Origin: Atherix ibis
Taxonomy: Eukaryota > Arthropoda > Insecta > Diptera > Athericidae
DNA length: 64,000 bases
Direction of reading: 5' to 3'
NCBI GenBank assembly: GCA_958298945.1
Contig: OY282605.1
Span: 110,418,267-110,482,266 of the forward strand
Below the pieces are notes generated by a model. It saw nothing but the letters and a program-made list of their open reading frames with translations, searched no databases and was not told the origin of the DNA. The translations under genes were made by a program, and so were the position numbers. Shown here one piece after another: positions 25,471-37,550 of this stretch; within the stretch, counting starts at the first letter, position 1, and each line of letters begins with the position of its first letter.

Positions 25471-25870
25471 GATGAGGAATAAATTTATTAAGAGGAGTTG
25501 GAGTGAAATATGCACAGAATTTTTTTGTTTATTTAGGTTTTTTTTTGTTTTTATTCTTTTTTTAGAAGTTGTTTTTTTTTAATTTCTTTTTAAGAAGTTC
25601 TCGTAACGCAACCCCTCATTTTTTTTTTTAAAAAGACGGTTTATTCTAGGAATCTACATACCGTGTCATCTGAGGTAGCTATTTTGTTTAGTTTGAAGCT
25701 TTTCATTTCACATTATGGATCGATAAAATTGTAAAAACCTTCTAAAGAACTTTAATCCTCTTAGGTTATAGTCATTATATATATAATTGTCCAACTGAGC
25801 GAATAATTCCTATCACTGTCAGAACAATTTAAGAAAATAATTATGTTACGAATGAGTTAAGTCTTTGAAT
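25471..25870. other. AT-rich spacer between two mariner remnants
   Basis: T-rich runs and unique AT-rich sequence; no gene. Confidence 0.5.
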
Positions 25871-25871
25871 C

Positions 25872-26490
25872 ATCGTAATGGAGGCTCTTCTGAAAATATT
25901 GCTGCTCTTAGGAAAAATATTGCCAAAGACCAAAATTTATCGATTTCACGACGCCTCAGTATTTGGGCTCATCTCACGGCACTTTCATCTCCATCCATAT
26001 AAAGTTCAACTCACCCAAAGATTGAAACTTGCCAACTATGCAGATAATATGCCGATTGGGTATTGGAACAAGTGGCCTTGGACACAATTTTATTCAGCGT
26101 TGAGACATTATTCTTGCTCGGTAAATACGTCAATGAGCAAAACTGCCCTATGTGGGGCTCTGAAAACCCTCAAGTGACTGTGGAGAAGCCATTGTGTCTA
26201 CGAAAAGTGATTGTCTGGTATGGTCTGTGGTCCTAAGATGATATTAGCTCATATTTCTTTGAAATTGAGAAAGGAGGGACCGTTACAGTCAATTATGAGA
26301 GTTATGACCGTATGATAATCGACATTTTTTGGCCTGAACTTGAATATTTTAATCTGGACCATATATAGTGTCATCAAAATAGCGCCACACAACGCGAGAA
26401 ATTTTAGCCATGTATAGTTTTAGCAAAATGGTGATACACAAGGCGAGATAATTTCTCGACAAGCAGTTTCGACGTTTTCTAATGTCAATT
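25872..26490 (+). pseudogene. Rosa-like mariner transposase pseudogene
   Basis: Plus-strand frames carry HPYKVQLTQRLKLA (near 25990-26030), VNTSMSKTA and WGSENPQV (26120-26180), a degraded VWYGLWS (26213-26232), YDRMIIDIFWPELEYFNLDHI (26300-26362), and FHQN/HQNSAT in place of the second catalytic FQQDGAT. A trailing EIISRQAVSTF corresponds to RIISRNGDVNW. The same family is present at 35080, 47075, 50331 and 55270. Multiple stops; inactive. Confidence 0.75.
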
Positions 26491-27835
26491 AGCCTTCAAA
26501 ATGTTTTGATGCTGTCGAGCTTAAAGTATAATCGTATTTGCTCAGACAATCGAGCACATAAAAACGTACATCTTTCAATTAATAGCCGAATTACAGCTCG
26601 AAAGATGCGAAAGAGTCATCAAATTACCTCAAAAGAATCGAGTTATGCAAGAAGTCTTGTCGAGGTATTTATGCGTAATGACAAGGTCCAAAAAATGTAA
26701 TGATATAAGAGCTTAATCGAAATTTAATTTATTTAACTTTACTTTCAGAAGCACAAATTAATTGATCCTTTTTTATCAGTAATCTAACAGCTATGTTAGT
26801 TGCTTAGTAGCAATTGTAAGGACCTTTCTGATAAGGCTTTTTATAAAGGAGCTGGAAGTTTTTACACCTAATAAAAACACAATATTTATTTTTGGAAAAT
26901 GAAAAGAACTTTTTTCTTTTAAAAAAAGAGGAATCCTTATTTGGCTATTATAAATATATAAAGTTCCTTTTCTATATTTATTTTAAAGAAATCATTATTT
27001 TCGGAAGAAAAAGTCAAACTTTTGACGATAATCACGTTGCTTGTGACTTAAGACACTAATAACAGTTTAAGAAGCACTGGTACATTTTTGCACAAAAACA
27101 AATAATTCTGAGATCGCTTCAGAATTTTTTTGAGGTTTTCAATTTTTTCACTATGAAAAAAATTGTTTTTAGGAATTATTAGCAATATTATTTTAAGAGT
27201 TGCATTAGAGAATCATTGAAAGCCTTTCAAATATGACTCAAACATTATCTAAATTAATCATACCGAATAGATAAAAATTGATTCCCACTATATTAATGCA
27301 TAACTAAAGAACCATGACGACTGAAATTTAATTTATAGGCTTTAAAAATATAAAAAAAACATCATAAATACGAACGAAATGGACGTTATTTAATGGCAGG
27401 CAGTACTCCGTTGGGGAAATGAAGACTTGCAAATAAAGAGAAAAGCTCCATAATCTCCCACTAATATATAAAAGAAAAAACCTAAGACATAAACATACTC
27501 TTGTAAAATATAAAAGGTTATAAAAAAATTTATTCCACCTCGAAAATGCGTTGGATTATAGAGATTCGTAATGGGTACATATAAATGACAAATTCTTAAA
27601 TTTATAGCAATAAATGGAATATTAAATGAGAATGTTCTGCTCTTGTTTTGTTGTTTTTTTTTTTATTTCTTCAATATTATTATTTTATTATGAACATACG
27701 AGTATATCGGCAATTTAAACGAAAAAAAAATTATAATATTATAGAAAAAAAGGCATTTTTTTGAATTCCTTACAGTAAAATATTAGTTATTGATTAAATG
27801 GAATTATATTTCGGAAAAGCCTATTGCAATTTTCA
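26491..27835. other. AT-rich intergenic sequence
   Basis: A 72-codon plus-strand frame at 26482-26700 lies just downstream of the rosa-like remnant but has no recognisable similarity to its C-terminal region. Otherwise nothing was seen. Confidence 0.45.
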
Positions 27836-28207
27836 CTAAAAAGGATACTTAATAAACATAAATCTACCGGTTAAGATAGAGTATATTTGTCCATAGTTTG
27901 TAAGATGAGTTCTTTCACGTTGGCAAAACCATAGCGAAAACTTATTTATCTGTCCTGGTCTTGGGCATTCTTTTCGAGTGAATAGAAAATAGCATTTGTG
28001 CAGCCAGCCCCTAAAAAAAACTTCTTCTTCATCCAATCTCCGATCCATTTCATCCCTTTTTTCAGGATCTTGAAGTCGCTGATAAACCGTCAGTGACCAA
28101 CAGTATACTTTTACCAGCGAAAGATCTACTGGCGATTTGATGGCGCGGTCCCCGGACAAGTAAAAGAAAATAGCTTTTTTGGGCCTAATACTCCCAAGGC
28201 ATTTCAC
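27836..28207 (-). other. Unrecognised 123-codon open frame
   Basis: A minus-strand frame with a mixed, protein-like composition, including an acidic charged run (DPEKRDEMDRRLDEEE) and five cysteines. I recognise no domain. It has no obvious splice partners and lies next to a LINE remnant on the other strand. It may be a fossil coding fragment or chance in a less AT-rich island. Confidence 0.2.
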
Positions 28208-28360
28208 GGAGGTTGAATCCAGTCTCTAGCATGCTTCCAATTTTGAAGATCCCCTTTTTTAATGCATCAAAAATATAATTTCATATTCAATAAAAAAAAT
28301 ATGAAAGTTTTTTTTCAATAAAAGATTTTTTTTGACGGCCGCAAGTCAATAATAGTCCAC

Positions 28361-29345
28361 TAACAAAATACTGGTGTTCCGCAAGGTTCTGATTCATCTC
28401 CAACTCTTTTTTTTGTTATTTTCATGAATAATTTTCTATTTGTTACTGCAAACCCTATTTATTTTTTAGGTGATGACTCTCATACTCATTTCCAAATTCG
28501 CATTCCTGCCTTTCGGCTATGGAAATCAATCGGCGTCATCTGTTAAACTCTTTAAATTCCGACAGAGACATCTTATCAATGTGGGCCTAAGGAACAGGCT
28601 GGCATTTAATGTGACGCTTAGGAACAGGGTAGGATTTGTTTTTTGTAAATTTTCTCGTTTTTTTTGGGCTTTTTCCTTTTTTATTATTTTCATTTTTTTT
28701 TTTTAAATGTTGAGTATGTTTTCAAATTTTTTTGCAATTTTTTTCTGTTTAATTTGTTATTTTTTACTTATTTTTTTGCAATTAATTTTACTCAAAAATG
28801 TTGATCAGTTTTTATTCGATTTTTTAATTTAATTATTTTTTGTTCGCATGCTTTCAAAATTTTCCTTTATGATCTTTTTCCGGTGTGTTATCTCAATTTT
28901 CTGATGATTATTTTTTAATTATTTTCCGATTGTTTTTTTAGTTTTCCTCGTTTTTTTTAGCTTTTCCGTTTTTTTATTAATTTTTAGATTTTTTTTTTTA
29001 AATATTTCGACGGAGACAACCATATCAATGTAGGGCTTAGGAACGGGGTGGCATTTTATGCCTCAAAAAGTTATTTCCCTTTCCTGCTCTAAATAAAGCG
29101 AAGTCGGAGTCCCCAACCTTACATAACTGTCACTGAAATGCTTTCCATGCAGCCGCCTGTGGTAGAATGACCATAAACTTATAATTTCCATAAACGTACA
29201 GATATATTTAGCCCTTCTTAAGACCCCTTGTGACCTATTCCACACGAACAAGGTGTCAATTCATCCCTAATTGGGATATAGCTCGTACGTTAAGATAGGC
29301 TCTCCTAAGACTTCATTACACCTACTATAGAAGGCATAGACCTAA
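28361..29345 (+). pseudogene. Jockey-superfamily LINE reverse transcriptase remnant split by T-rich DNA
   Basis: At 28361-28480 the frame reads NTGVPQGSDSSPTLFFVIF, then ANPIYFLGDDSH (catalytic F/YADD changed to GDD). At 28550-28610 is LNSDRDILSMW and then GLRNRLAFN. A T-rich block follows (28640-29005). At 29008-29060 the GLRNGVAFYAS block recurs. At 29160-29330 is W.NDHKLIISIN, LLKTPCDLFHT and GSPKTSLHLL, equivalent to the WNDHI...RCKKFFTP..L...APKSSL tail of this LINE type. Many stops; inactive. Confidence 0.72.
28640..29005. repeat. T-rich low-complexity block inside the LINE remnant
   Basis: A plus-strand T-rich block with words such as TTTTTCGATTTT and ACTCAAAAATG. Part of it (28740-29000) resembles the T-rich repeats at 31540-32010. 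It separates two versions of a 45-50 bp LINE segment. Confidence 0.75.
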
Positions 29346-30110
29346 TGCCTTAATGTAAAGTATAAAATTACGTGTTGAGCAGTACAAATACGAATCTAAA
29401 ATCGGTTTTACCAAATCATTACAATCAGTCTTCATCCCTTCTGAGGCCTCAACAATAATATTTATAGACCACGTGGTAATTATCACAACCATGAGACACT
29501 TTGACCAATTAATTGTGCATAAATTCATAAAAAAAAATCAATAAAAAATTGGTAAAAAATTATGAAATCGATCTAAGCAACTCGATTATTCAATAAACAA
29601 TTTCTAAATTTTTTATTAATTATTTTTGCAGCTCATCTGCAATATAGCTGTTACCATGCTTTTCATACTCCCATACAAAGTGAAGAGTGGAACACAAAGT
29701 AATTCCATAAAGTTCCTAATAATTCATTAATATTATCGTAAATCATACACGAATATTTTACTTTTACGTAAAGAAAAAAACTTGGTTATATTTTCTAAAT
29801 TGATTTTTTATACCTTTTTTTTTCTTCAAAATTAATAGTATTACATATTAACAAATACGGACAATATTGTCGTTAATTTTGTTGGTTTTTAAAAGTTTTA
29901 TAATTTCAATTAAATATTTTATTAATATTATTATATTATACTGAATAACTTATTTCAACTGTGTTATATTTAATTGATATGGAAAATTATAAGCTTTTAG
30001 TTCTGTTTTTTTTTCTTTTCAAAATATAAAATTCAGTTTTCTCATGAAATTTTCTGTTATGCAAGCGGTAATTTTAAGATCACAACAGAAATTCACTGAG
30101 AATTTGAACA
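29346..30110. other. AT-rich intergenic sequence
   Basis: Nothing recognised. A minus-strand 67-codon frame at 29325-29528 is antisense to the LINE tail or chance. Confidence 0.5.
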
Positions 30111-30254
30111 GATCGACGCAACTCAATGTGATGCGTGCAACAATAACACGTACGTGCATTTTTCTCGACTAGAAAGTGAACAGTTCAGAAAGTGAACAGC
30201 GCATATCGCACGTACGACTCAATTCATTATTGCCTGCCGCTGGAATAACTTCAA

Positions 30255-30560
30255 CCGCTTGACTGGACTGAAAACGCTGTCAAAATTTTTAAATCTTCAA
30301 ATTCTTATGGGAAAGCACAAAACTTCGACTCTTTTTTTTCGCCGATTTAGATCTTGTTTTGTTTTTTCAAGTGATTTATTGTGTGGCAGGATTTTTGTTT
30401 GACAGTTTAAATTCAAATATAATAGAAGTAGAGTAATTAAAAATACATTATTTATAGTTACATTAAAAAATTGAATAAAACAGCGTCAATTGGTTGATTC
30501 GGACGAGATTCGTTAATTCTTGCGATCAGTTGTAGTTGTCTAACGTCTTGAGTAGAGATC
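30255..30560 (+). repeat. Dispersed repeat shared with 54850-55085 (possible rosa-like 5' region)
   Basis: Landmarks are shared in the same order with 54850-55085: GCTGTCAAAATTTTYAAAATCTTC, TTTTTTTATCGCCGAATTCGATCTTG-like, ATTGGTTGATT..G, ATTCGT.AA.TTTTG and CAGTAATTGTAGTT-like words. At 55 kb this sequence directly precedes a rosa-like transposase start (ATG at 55270), so it may be that element's untranslated left part. Just upstream (30110-30240) is a CpG-containing stretch with AGAAAGTGAACAG doubled. Confidence 0.6.
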
Positions 30561-32050
30561 CAATTTTTTTTATCTTATTCTCTTGTTTTTACTTTCTTTT
30601 TTAGATCTTCCCTTTTTACTAACTAATTTTAATTAATTTTTTTTTTTTGCAAATTTTTTGAAATGTTTCAAATTTTTTTCCAGTAATTTTTTTTTCGGTT
30701 TTTTTTAGGCTTTTACTAATTTTTCGAATAATAATTTTCGGATTATCAAAAAATCTTTTCTCAAATATTTTTCCAATTTTTTTTTAATTAATATTTTTTT
30801 CAAATTTTTACAATTTTTCCTTATTTTTTTCGATTATTTTTTAACTTCCTGCAACTAATTTGAATTTTTCTGTTGTATTTTTTAACATTTTTTTTCTTCA
30901 GTTTTAAAAATGTTTGTTACAGTTTTTGAGTTTTATTATTATTTTTGGTTAATTTTTACCAAATTTTTGGTTATATTTCCCAGTTAGAATTTTTACTGAT
31001 TTTTGGAGGTTTTTCTTATAAATATTTTGCGTTTTTTCCAAAAAAAATTTAACGTTTACTGGATTTATTTCAATTTTTTCCCAGTTTTGTAATCTTTCGT
31101 TTTTTACTAATTTTTTTTAAGTTTCTTCGATTTTTTCCCTATCTTTCGATAATTTTTAATTTTTTTTTCTCGATTTTATTCAATTATTTTTTTGTATTTT
31201 TTTTCTATTATTTTGTCATTTATTAAATTTTTGACCGATATCTTATTGATTTAGTTCGATTCTTTTCCATCTTCTTTCTGATTTTTTCCATTAGTTTTCG
31301 AATTTAAAATGACTGTTTTTCAATTATTCTCCATTTTCTTAATATTTTCCGTTTTTTTTTTAAATTTTGTACGTATTGTGAAATATTTTCTATTTTATTC
31401 TAGTTCTATTCCAGTTTTCTTCCAATTACTTACAATAATTTTTGTTTGGTTTCTTAATAATTTAATTTCCGAACATTTCGAATTTTTACCAATACCTTTT
31501 TTTAATTCAGTTGGCATATGTTTTTTTTTTTTAATGTTTTAAAATAATTATTTTTTCAATTAACTTTACTCAAAAATTTTGATTATTTGTTAACAATTTT
31601 TTTAATTTTTTTTCGATTTTTTTTGGTTATTTTTTGAAAATTTAATTCGATTTATTTTTGTTAGATTCCTTTAAAAATTGTCTTTTATGATCTTTTTCCG
31701 ATTTGTTATCAATTTTCTGATGATTATTTTTTAATTATTTTCCGATTTCTTTTAGTTTTGCTCGTTTTTTATTAACTTTCAGATTTTTTTGCGTATTTTT
31801 CCAAATTTTTTAATTTTCTCGCATTTTTTCCAGTTTTTTCTGTTTAATTTGTTATTTTTTACTAATTTTTTTCAGTTAACTTTACTCAAAAATTTTGATT
31901 ATTTGTTATCTAATTTTTTGATGAATTTTTTTAGTTTTTATTCGATTGCTTTCAAAAAAAAATTTCATGATCTTTTTTCGATTTGTTATAAATTTTCTGA
32001 AGATTATTTGTCAATTAGTTTTTGCAAACATCGCAACAAGAAACATCACT
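30561..32050. repeat. T-rich low-complexity tract with diverged internal repeats
   Basis: 1.5 kb of plus-strand T-rich DNA. Within it, segments at about 31540-31800 and 31840-32010 are alignable with each other and with 28740-29000. Shared landmarks in order are ACTCAAAAATTTTGATTATTTG, TTTATTCGAT, TTTATGATCTTTTTCCGA and TTTTCTGATGATTATTTTT. Frames of 77-88 codons here are phenylalanine-rich translations of this tract. Confidence 0.8.
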
Positions 32051-33365
32051 ACTGACATATTTAAAAAGGATTTCACAAACTCATAATTAAAATGGCAAAA
32101 TTTTCAAAGATTCTTTTTGTACGTTTTATTAATTTCTTATAAAATGATTTTTTTTTTCTTATTTAATGAGTAAATTCAAAAATGTTGAAAAGTATTTATC
32201 TACACAATCTTAAAGTCTATGAGTTAAATGATAACCAATCGATACGCTAATAACATGGCATTTAACTTTGCATTTTAATCGATTTTCAATTTCCCAACGA
32301 AACACTGTCGATGAATCAATTTTAACATTTTATTTAAAAAAAAAACAATTTATTAAACGAAGAAAAGCAGAAAAATTTCTTAAAAAGAAAATTCTCTTAA
32401 GCATAAATTATAATTCAGTTATAGTTAGTAGTGGCCTCTCGAAAAGGATATTATGCAAATTCAATATGCTTGGTTCGAGGAGTATGGAAAAAGTTTTCAA
32501 TCACTTCGATTGAGCTGATAGGAGAGTTTCTACTACGGACGACCACTTAACAGCAACAACACTTCTTTGACGTCAGAACTTACATCCGGTGGGTCAATAG
32601 TTGCCAGTCCTGCTCCAGAAAAGTTAAATTGTTCGTACATTTTTTACTGATAAATATTTTAGTAAAAAAATGACAAAAAAAACAAGTTTGCAAGCTTAAC
32701 GGCATAATGGAAGTTCAGATCTTAGCCAAAATATTTCTTGTGCGTTGTATATCCACCCGATGATGAATAATTTTTAGGGAGTTTACTGTTTTCCAAGAAC
32801 GTACAAGGGTAAAGATGACAAAAAGCTGACTAGAACTTATTGATACAGTCAAAGTTGTAGAAGAAGGAAAAACCATATTTCCTACTAACATAATAACTGG
32901 CCGGAGTAAAAATATATTAACTTTGAAGTTGCTGACATATCCTTGATTATTTCTTTTTCTCTTTTTTTTTTGACTGTAAAAACGTTGAGATTATAAAATA
33001 TTTCTACGTTCTCTACTTGAGTTTATATTTCAAGAGCATGGCATAACAAGGTATATTCCCCACTTCAACTAGTTTCCATTCTTCAGATTTGCTTACAAAA
33101 CTGTTCATTTACACACACATTTTCTATTTACTGTCTTTTTTTTTTATTTTTGTAATATTTTCCCATTATTATTCATAAATATAATTTTTTTAAAATATAA
33201 AATTTTTAAAAATGAACTGAAATTAATTTTTTTTTAAATGAACTGAGCACTTGAAGAGCCGCTCGTTATGAATTGAGAGAACAAGAGATACACTAATGCG
33301 CTGGTGCGAATGAGACAAATTCTGAAAAGCGCTAGGATGGTTCCGATTGTTCGGAATAGCGTGCG
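32051..33365. other. AT-rich intergenic sequence
   Basis: A plus-strand 81-codon frame at 32268-32513 is lysine-rich and unrecognised. No other structure was seen. Confidence 0.45.
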
Positions 33366-33370
33366 TTCCA

Positions 33371-33427
33371 TTACCAACGTTCGCAAGATATAGAGTCTTT
33401 TCCCCTATATCTTGCGAACGTTGGTAA
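33371..33427. repeat. Perfect inverted repeat, 23 bp arms
   Basis: The arms at 33371-33393 and 33405-33427 are exact reverse complements. Each begins TTACCAACGTTCGCAAGATA from outside, and the loop is 11 bases. The element ends where dispersed repeat family R copy 1 begins. Confidence 0.95.
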
Positions 33428-34085
33428 GATTAAAGAATATCTGAATAAGCCCGTACGTCAGATTTTAGTACATGTATACGCAATTTTCTGTCTAAATTAT
33501 TGCAAAAGCGGCGAAAAATCGTACTGCTTGCATACTTTTGTGTAGATTTTTTTGTGTAGACATGACACCCACTGACATCTAGTTTTCGTAATAGGAATTT
33601 ATTGAATTCTAAAAGCATAATTTATATTCATTTTAATTCCATTATTCCAAGCAAAAATATTATTTAAACATTTACTTTTTTCCAATCTTCTGGATTTCAG
33701 GTTTATTATTTATTTTGTAAATATCGAGCGCCTCAATTTTGTAGACTTTCGGAGAGTTTTAAAACACGCCATTCTCCATGAAAGTGGTAGCATACCGAAA
33801 TGCTCGCACATACTTTTGTTTACATTTAGATACTTATCGCGGATTGAACGTTTAAGTATGGTTTTATTAAATTTTAAATAATTTACGAACAAGTCAGTAT
33901 AAATTAATACATTTGCATAAATAGTTTTATTCTTCATGACAGAAAATAGGAAGTTTCTATTTTAGAATACGAAGTGTTTCGTGAAAGGTTAATTTGCAAG
34001 TGTGAGCGTTCTTAAGAATGTATTGTCGAAAAAATTTGGACAGAATTTTTGTGTAGAGGCCTATCCGCAGCTCTTCTATACTCTA
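33428..34085. repeat. Dispersed repeat family R, copy 1 (internally deleted)
   Basis: Shares with 56060-57160: GCAATTTTCTGT, a GCTTGCATACTTTT..GTAGATTTTTTT segment, CCACTGACATCT and TTTTCGTAAT. Further right it shares GGTTTATTATTTATTTTGTA, GACTTTCGGAGAGTTTTAAA, GCCATTCTCCATG and GTGTAGAGGCCTATCC-like words at its end. It lacks the middle 400 bp of copy 3. A minus-strand frame here (33430-33618) is matched by one in copy 3, which reflects shared repeat DNA, not evidence of a gene. Confidence 0.8.
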
Positions 34086-34089
34086 AGTG

Positions 34090-34480
34090 CATAAGTTTTT
34101 CGACGATATTAAGCATTTTTAGAGTGCCAAGAAGCAGTGAAAGACGACCCTCGCTCAGGGACGTTGACCTTCAATATTGGAAACTGACGAAAATGAGGAA
34201 CGGGAGGTGGTTTTTGTGATGTCAGACTATTTATTAATATTAAGGCTGATGGGCAAGTCCTTGAAATGAGAACAAAAAGGGTTCTTCGTATCAGATTGGT
34301 CATTACAGACACTTGGATACTCCATCATGACGACGCACCTGTCACGGCTATCTCAATTAACGATTTTTTTTCCTCGAAAAAATAATTTCTGTAGTTCCCC
34401 TGCCCCCTATTCACTTGACCCAAAGTCTGTATGATTTCTTTTCGTTCCCCTAGATTGAGGTTATCAACCTGATACTTGAA
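34090..34480 (+). pseudogene. Mariner transposase scrap
   Basis: The plus strand carries AKKQ.KTTLAQG-type degraded sequence readable in another frame as ECQEAVKDDPRSG (linker of mariner transposases). At 34312-34370 is TWILHHDDAPVTA then INDFFSSKK, the second catalytic Asp block (HHDNAPAHTA in intact relatives). The stretch between them, including the first catalytic Asp, is deleted or unreadable. It probably belongs to the same broad lineage as 60961-61834. Confidence 0.6.
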
Positions 34481-35079
34481 AGTGCGCCATCTGGGAACCA
34501 AAGCAGTCCAACCAAAGAGATGAATACGAAGAGTGGAAACAACGTATTCACCGATGTATAGCTCGCCCAAGCGGACTAATTTGATGGGGGATAACCCCTA
34601 CTATTTTCCTCAAATGTTCCCCAAGGTAAGTCCCTTAGACATATGCCAAAGACTATATCATATAGCACTACGCCTTGAGGTCATTTGACGACTGCAAACA
34701 AATGGAATTATCCAGATTTATAATTGAAAACGTCCATAGTATTAGTAGAAAAGAAGTAAATGTCCCCATAAAAAATTTGCCCACCTTGAATAGATTAAAA
34801 TAGGACTGAGGAAGAAGTTGGCCGATTATGGAGCTCTATGAGAAGGGGAATCCTATTAGAAAAGGAACTGTGGATAGTTTTGCTAGTTCTGAAGAATGTT
34901 TATGATTGGTTAGACGGACGCAACCCACAATATGGTTTTTAAAGAGGAAATTGTCGGTGGCAGCTCAGAATATAGCAATAGTGTAGTTTAGTAGACTGAC
35001 CTGGTATGTTTTCAAATGGACCGTGTGACCATATTTGAAATGTGAAAATCTTCTGTTAGTGTCATTTGTATTTAGTAAA
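34481..35079. other. Intergenic sequence between two mariner remnants
   Basis: Less AT-rich than average, but no family motif was readable. A minus-strand 81-codon frame at 34325-34570 overlaps the mariner scrap antisense. Confidence 0.4.
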
Positions 35080-35760
35080 GTTTGTAATTTATCCATCAAA
35101 TGAAAAGATGCACGCGCGAACAAAGCTTGGAAGTTATTTTTTTTTTAAATGTCCAAGAACATCCTCTTCTCAGATAAGTGGAATTTTCATCTGTCTGGAT
35201 CGATTAATAACTAAAATTGTCGTTGCTGGGCTGAATTCCATCCAAAAGTTATTCACGAGGAACCATTAAATTCCGAAAAAGTGACTGTTTGGTGTGGTTT
35301 CCGACACGGTGGCATTATCGATCCTAATTTTTTTCAAAGTGAGGCACGAATTGAACTTACTGTCAATGGTAGCGAACTTTTTGTGCCACGAATTGGAAGA
35401 TATTGAATTTAACGAATATTTTATTCCAACAAGGCGGCGCTACATGCCACACAGCCCATGCCACAATCGATTTGTTGCGGAAAAAGTTTGGCGAGTCGAT
35501 AATTTCAAGAAATGCAGAGTTGTGATCTAACACCTCTGGACTTTTTGTCATGACGTTATTTGAAGTCATTGGTCTATGTCAATAAACTAGCAAGCTTTGA
35601 CGCATTCAAATCGAATATTTAACGCCAAATACGTGGAATAGGGCCGGATTTTTGCACAATGTGGTCAACAATTGGAACCATCGTATTCGGTTCTGCAAAC
35701 GGACCAGAGGCGGCTATTTTCAGAACGTAATTACGTGTACATCGATTATACTTCAAAATA
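35080..35760 (+). pseudogene. Rosa-like mariner transposase pseudogene
   Basis: Shifting plus-strand frames carry SDKWNFHLSGSINN (first catalytic region), CWAEFHPKVIHEEPLNSEKVTVWCGF (35220-35300), GGIIDPNFFQSEA, ELTVNGS, NKAALHAT in place of QQDGATCHT, and SCDLTPLDFLS (third catalytic Asp kept, 35519-35550). The C-terminal WNHRIRFCKRTRGGYFQNVI ends near 35740. Several stops and a frameshift destroy the frame. Same family as 25872, 47075, 50331 and 55270. Confidence 0.82.
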
Positions 35761-37020
35761 AAATAATAAGTTTTGCTCTGCTATATTTGCTTTTTGTTTT
35801 ATTTCTTATTGAAAAACCATATAACTTTTTTAGTTATAATTGCCATTATCGATGGACAAATTTTTATTAAAATAAAATTACTTTTTAAACCATAAAAACT
35901 TTTTTTTTATTTTAGTTTTTAAAAAAGTCTTTTGCACAGACTTTCTTCAAGATGCGAAAATTTTACTTTGCTAGTTTCATAATCTTACAAGAAAGTAAAA
36001 GTACACAAAGTAAGCAATTGTCTACGAAAATTGCCCCACAAACTATCGATTACATAAGATACAATGACAAATCAATATTATATTCTCAACTTTCATTCAC
36101 AAATAAATTTACATTCCAATGACTTGACATTTTTTTGTGCATAGAACATATTTAAGATGTCAAATTCATCGGTATTTTTTTTTATGTTGATTTGTTAGAC
36201 TACAATACAAAATCACTTATGCTGTTCATACTTGCTGGTAAAAAATTAGTCACACAAAAACTTTGCAATGCCCTAAAGCCGTTTACTCTCCACCATCAAA
36301 CAGTGATAATGACATAAGGTCGTCCGTCGTTCAGAAAGATATTTTGTTGAGAAACACAGTCAATAATCGTCGTTGTCATTGTACTAGACCTTAAAAAATA
36401 ATCGTTGAATATTAACTCTTGAAATATTAGACAAAATTTCCACCTTGACCTTGTCTATTAACTATGATTAGCTATGTGAGTGAGTAATCATTGAGTCTAA
36501 TCGTATTTTCGGTTTAGGTTAACATGAAATATCAAAACTCCATTAGAGGCAAGGAAATTTGTTCATGGAATTAATTAATGAACGTATAAGTCAGCTCTGA
36601 ATAGGCACAAATTTTGGCTAAACTCTACGTTTTCGTATTAAAATACTTTTACAGTTGAACAGATAATCACAATTTCCTTAATTAGATTGTAAGAAGTCAT
36701 CTGATCAAAAGGAAGTCATTTTTGATTGTTTGTTCATTTCTTCCTTTTATTTTATTTTTACTTTTGCCTATTAGTATCGATAATTATTATTTTCGAAATT
36801 TAATTAATTTATTAATACAAATTCGAATGCTCTTGTTTTTTCAATAAAAAGACCAATTACAAATTTTTCTAACTATTTGAGGAATACAAAAAAATGATTT
36901 TTTTTTATTTTTATATAATTCGACAGTAAATTTTTATTGAAAAAAATATTTTTTTTTTTGTTTTAAATAAATAAAAAAGTTAAGCCAAGAAAAAAAAACT
37001 GACTAGATAAGACGAAACTA
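35761..37020. other. AT-rich intergenic sequence
   Basis: Nothing recognised. Confidence 0.5.
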
Positions 37021-37262
37021 TTCTTAAGCTTAGATCACACCGTTCGTGCAATGCACGATTTAAAGGGAAACAATTCTTTTTTTGCTCGTTTGACTGCGCG
37101 AGAATATACGAATTTTGCTCTTGCATGGGATTGAGCAGATTCTCTGCAAACAAAACTCTAATTATAATGTAATATTTTAATTTAAAATATGCAATAATTA
37201 TTAATCTGGATGCACGAGTAATTTACGCGAGCAAAAAGGAATTTCAACATGTTAAATGATAT

Positions 37263-37550
37263 TGTTACGACGTAACATGGCTTTGGGTTGTTTTAAAAGA
37301 TTCTAGAAGAGCGGTTCCAGAGTAGGCCAGAAATTTCGGTTCCAGAATAGTTCAGAAAGTTCGGCTCCGGAGAATAAATAGGAGCGCTGCTCGCCCGCGA
37401 AGTCAGTCAGAAAAGTAACTCAAGAACGACTGGTAAAAGTTAATAGAGCGAACGACGGAATAATAAAACGGCAATAAAGTTGCTGATTTTTTAACACTTA
37501 TATCGATGGTGAGGTGCTTGCTGATAAGGTATAATCAATACAACCTAAAA
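37263..37550 (+). mobile_element. Candidate solo LTR
   Basis: Begins TGTTACGACGTAACATGG. It has a tandem U3-like motif, CGGTTCCAGA(G/A)TAG, in two or three variants at 37313-37365. A TATA-like AGAATAAATA lies at 37371, followed by a GC-rich leader with CAGTCAG and two AATAAA signals at 37462 and 37473. It may end at TTAACA (37496) or further right. No internal retroelement genes or second LTR were seen, and no clean target duplication could be fixed. The architecture fits an insect gypsy-type LTR. Confidence 0.45.

Noticed and set aside
31309..32055. Phenylalanine-rich frames of 77 and 88 codons
   Set aside because: Low-complexity T-rich DNA; no ordered composition or motif.
33430..33618. 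Minus-strand 62-codon frame similar to one at 56002-56277, suggesting a conserved peptide
   Set aside because: The similarity lies within repeat family R and extends into noncoding parts equally; the frame is not preferentially conserved.
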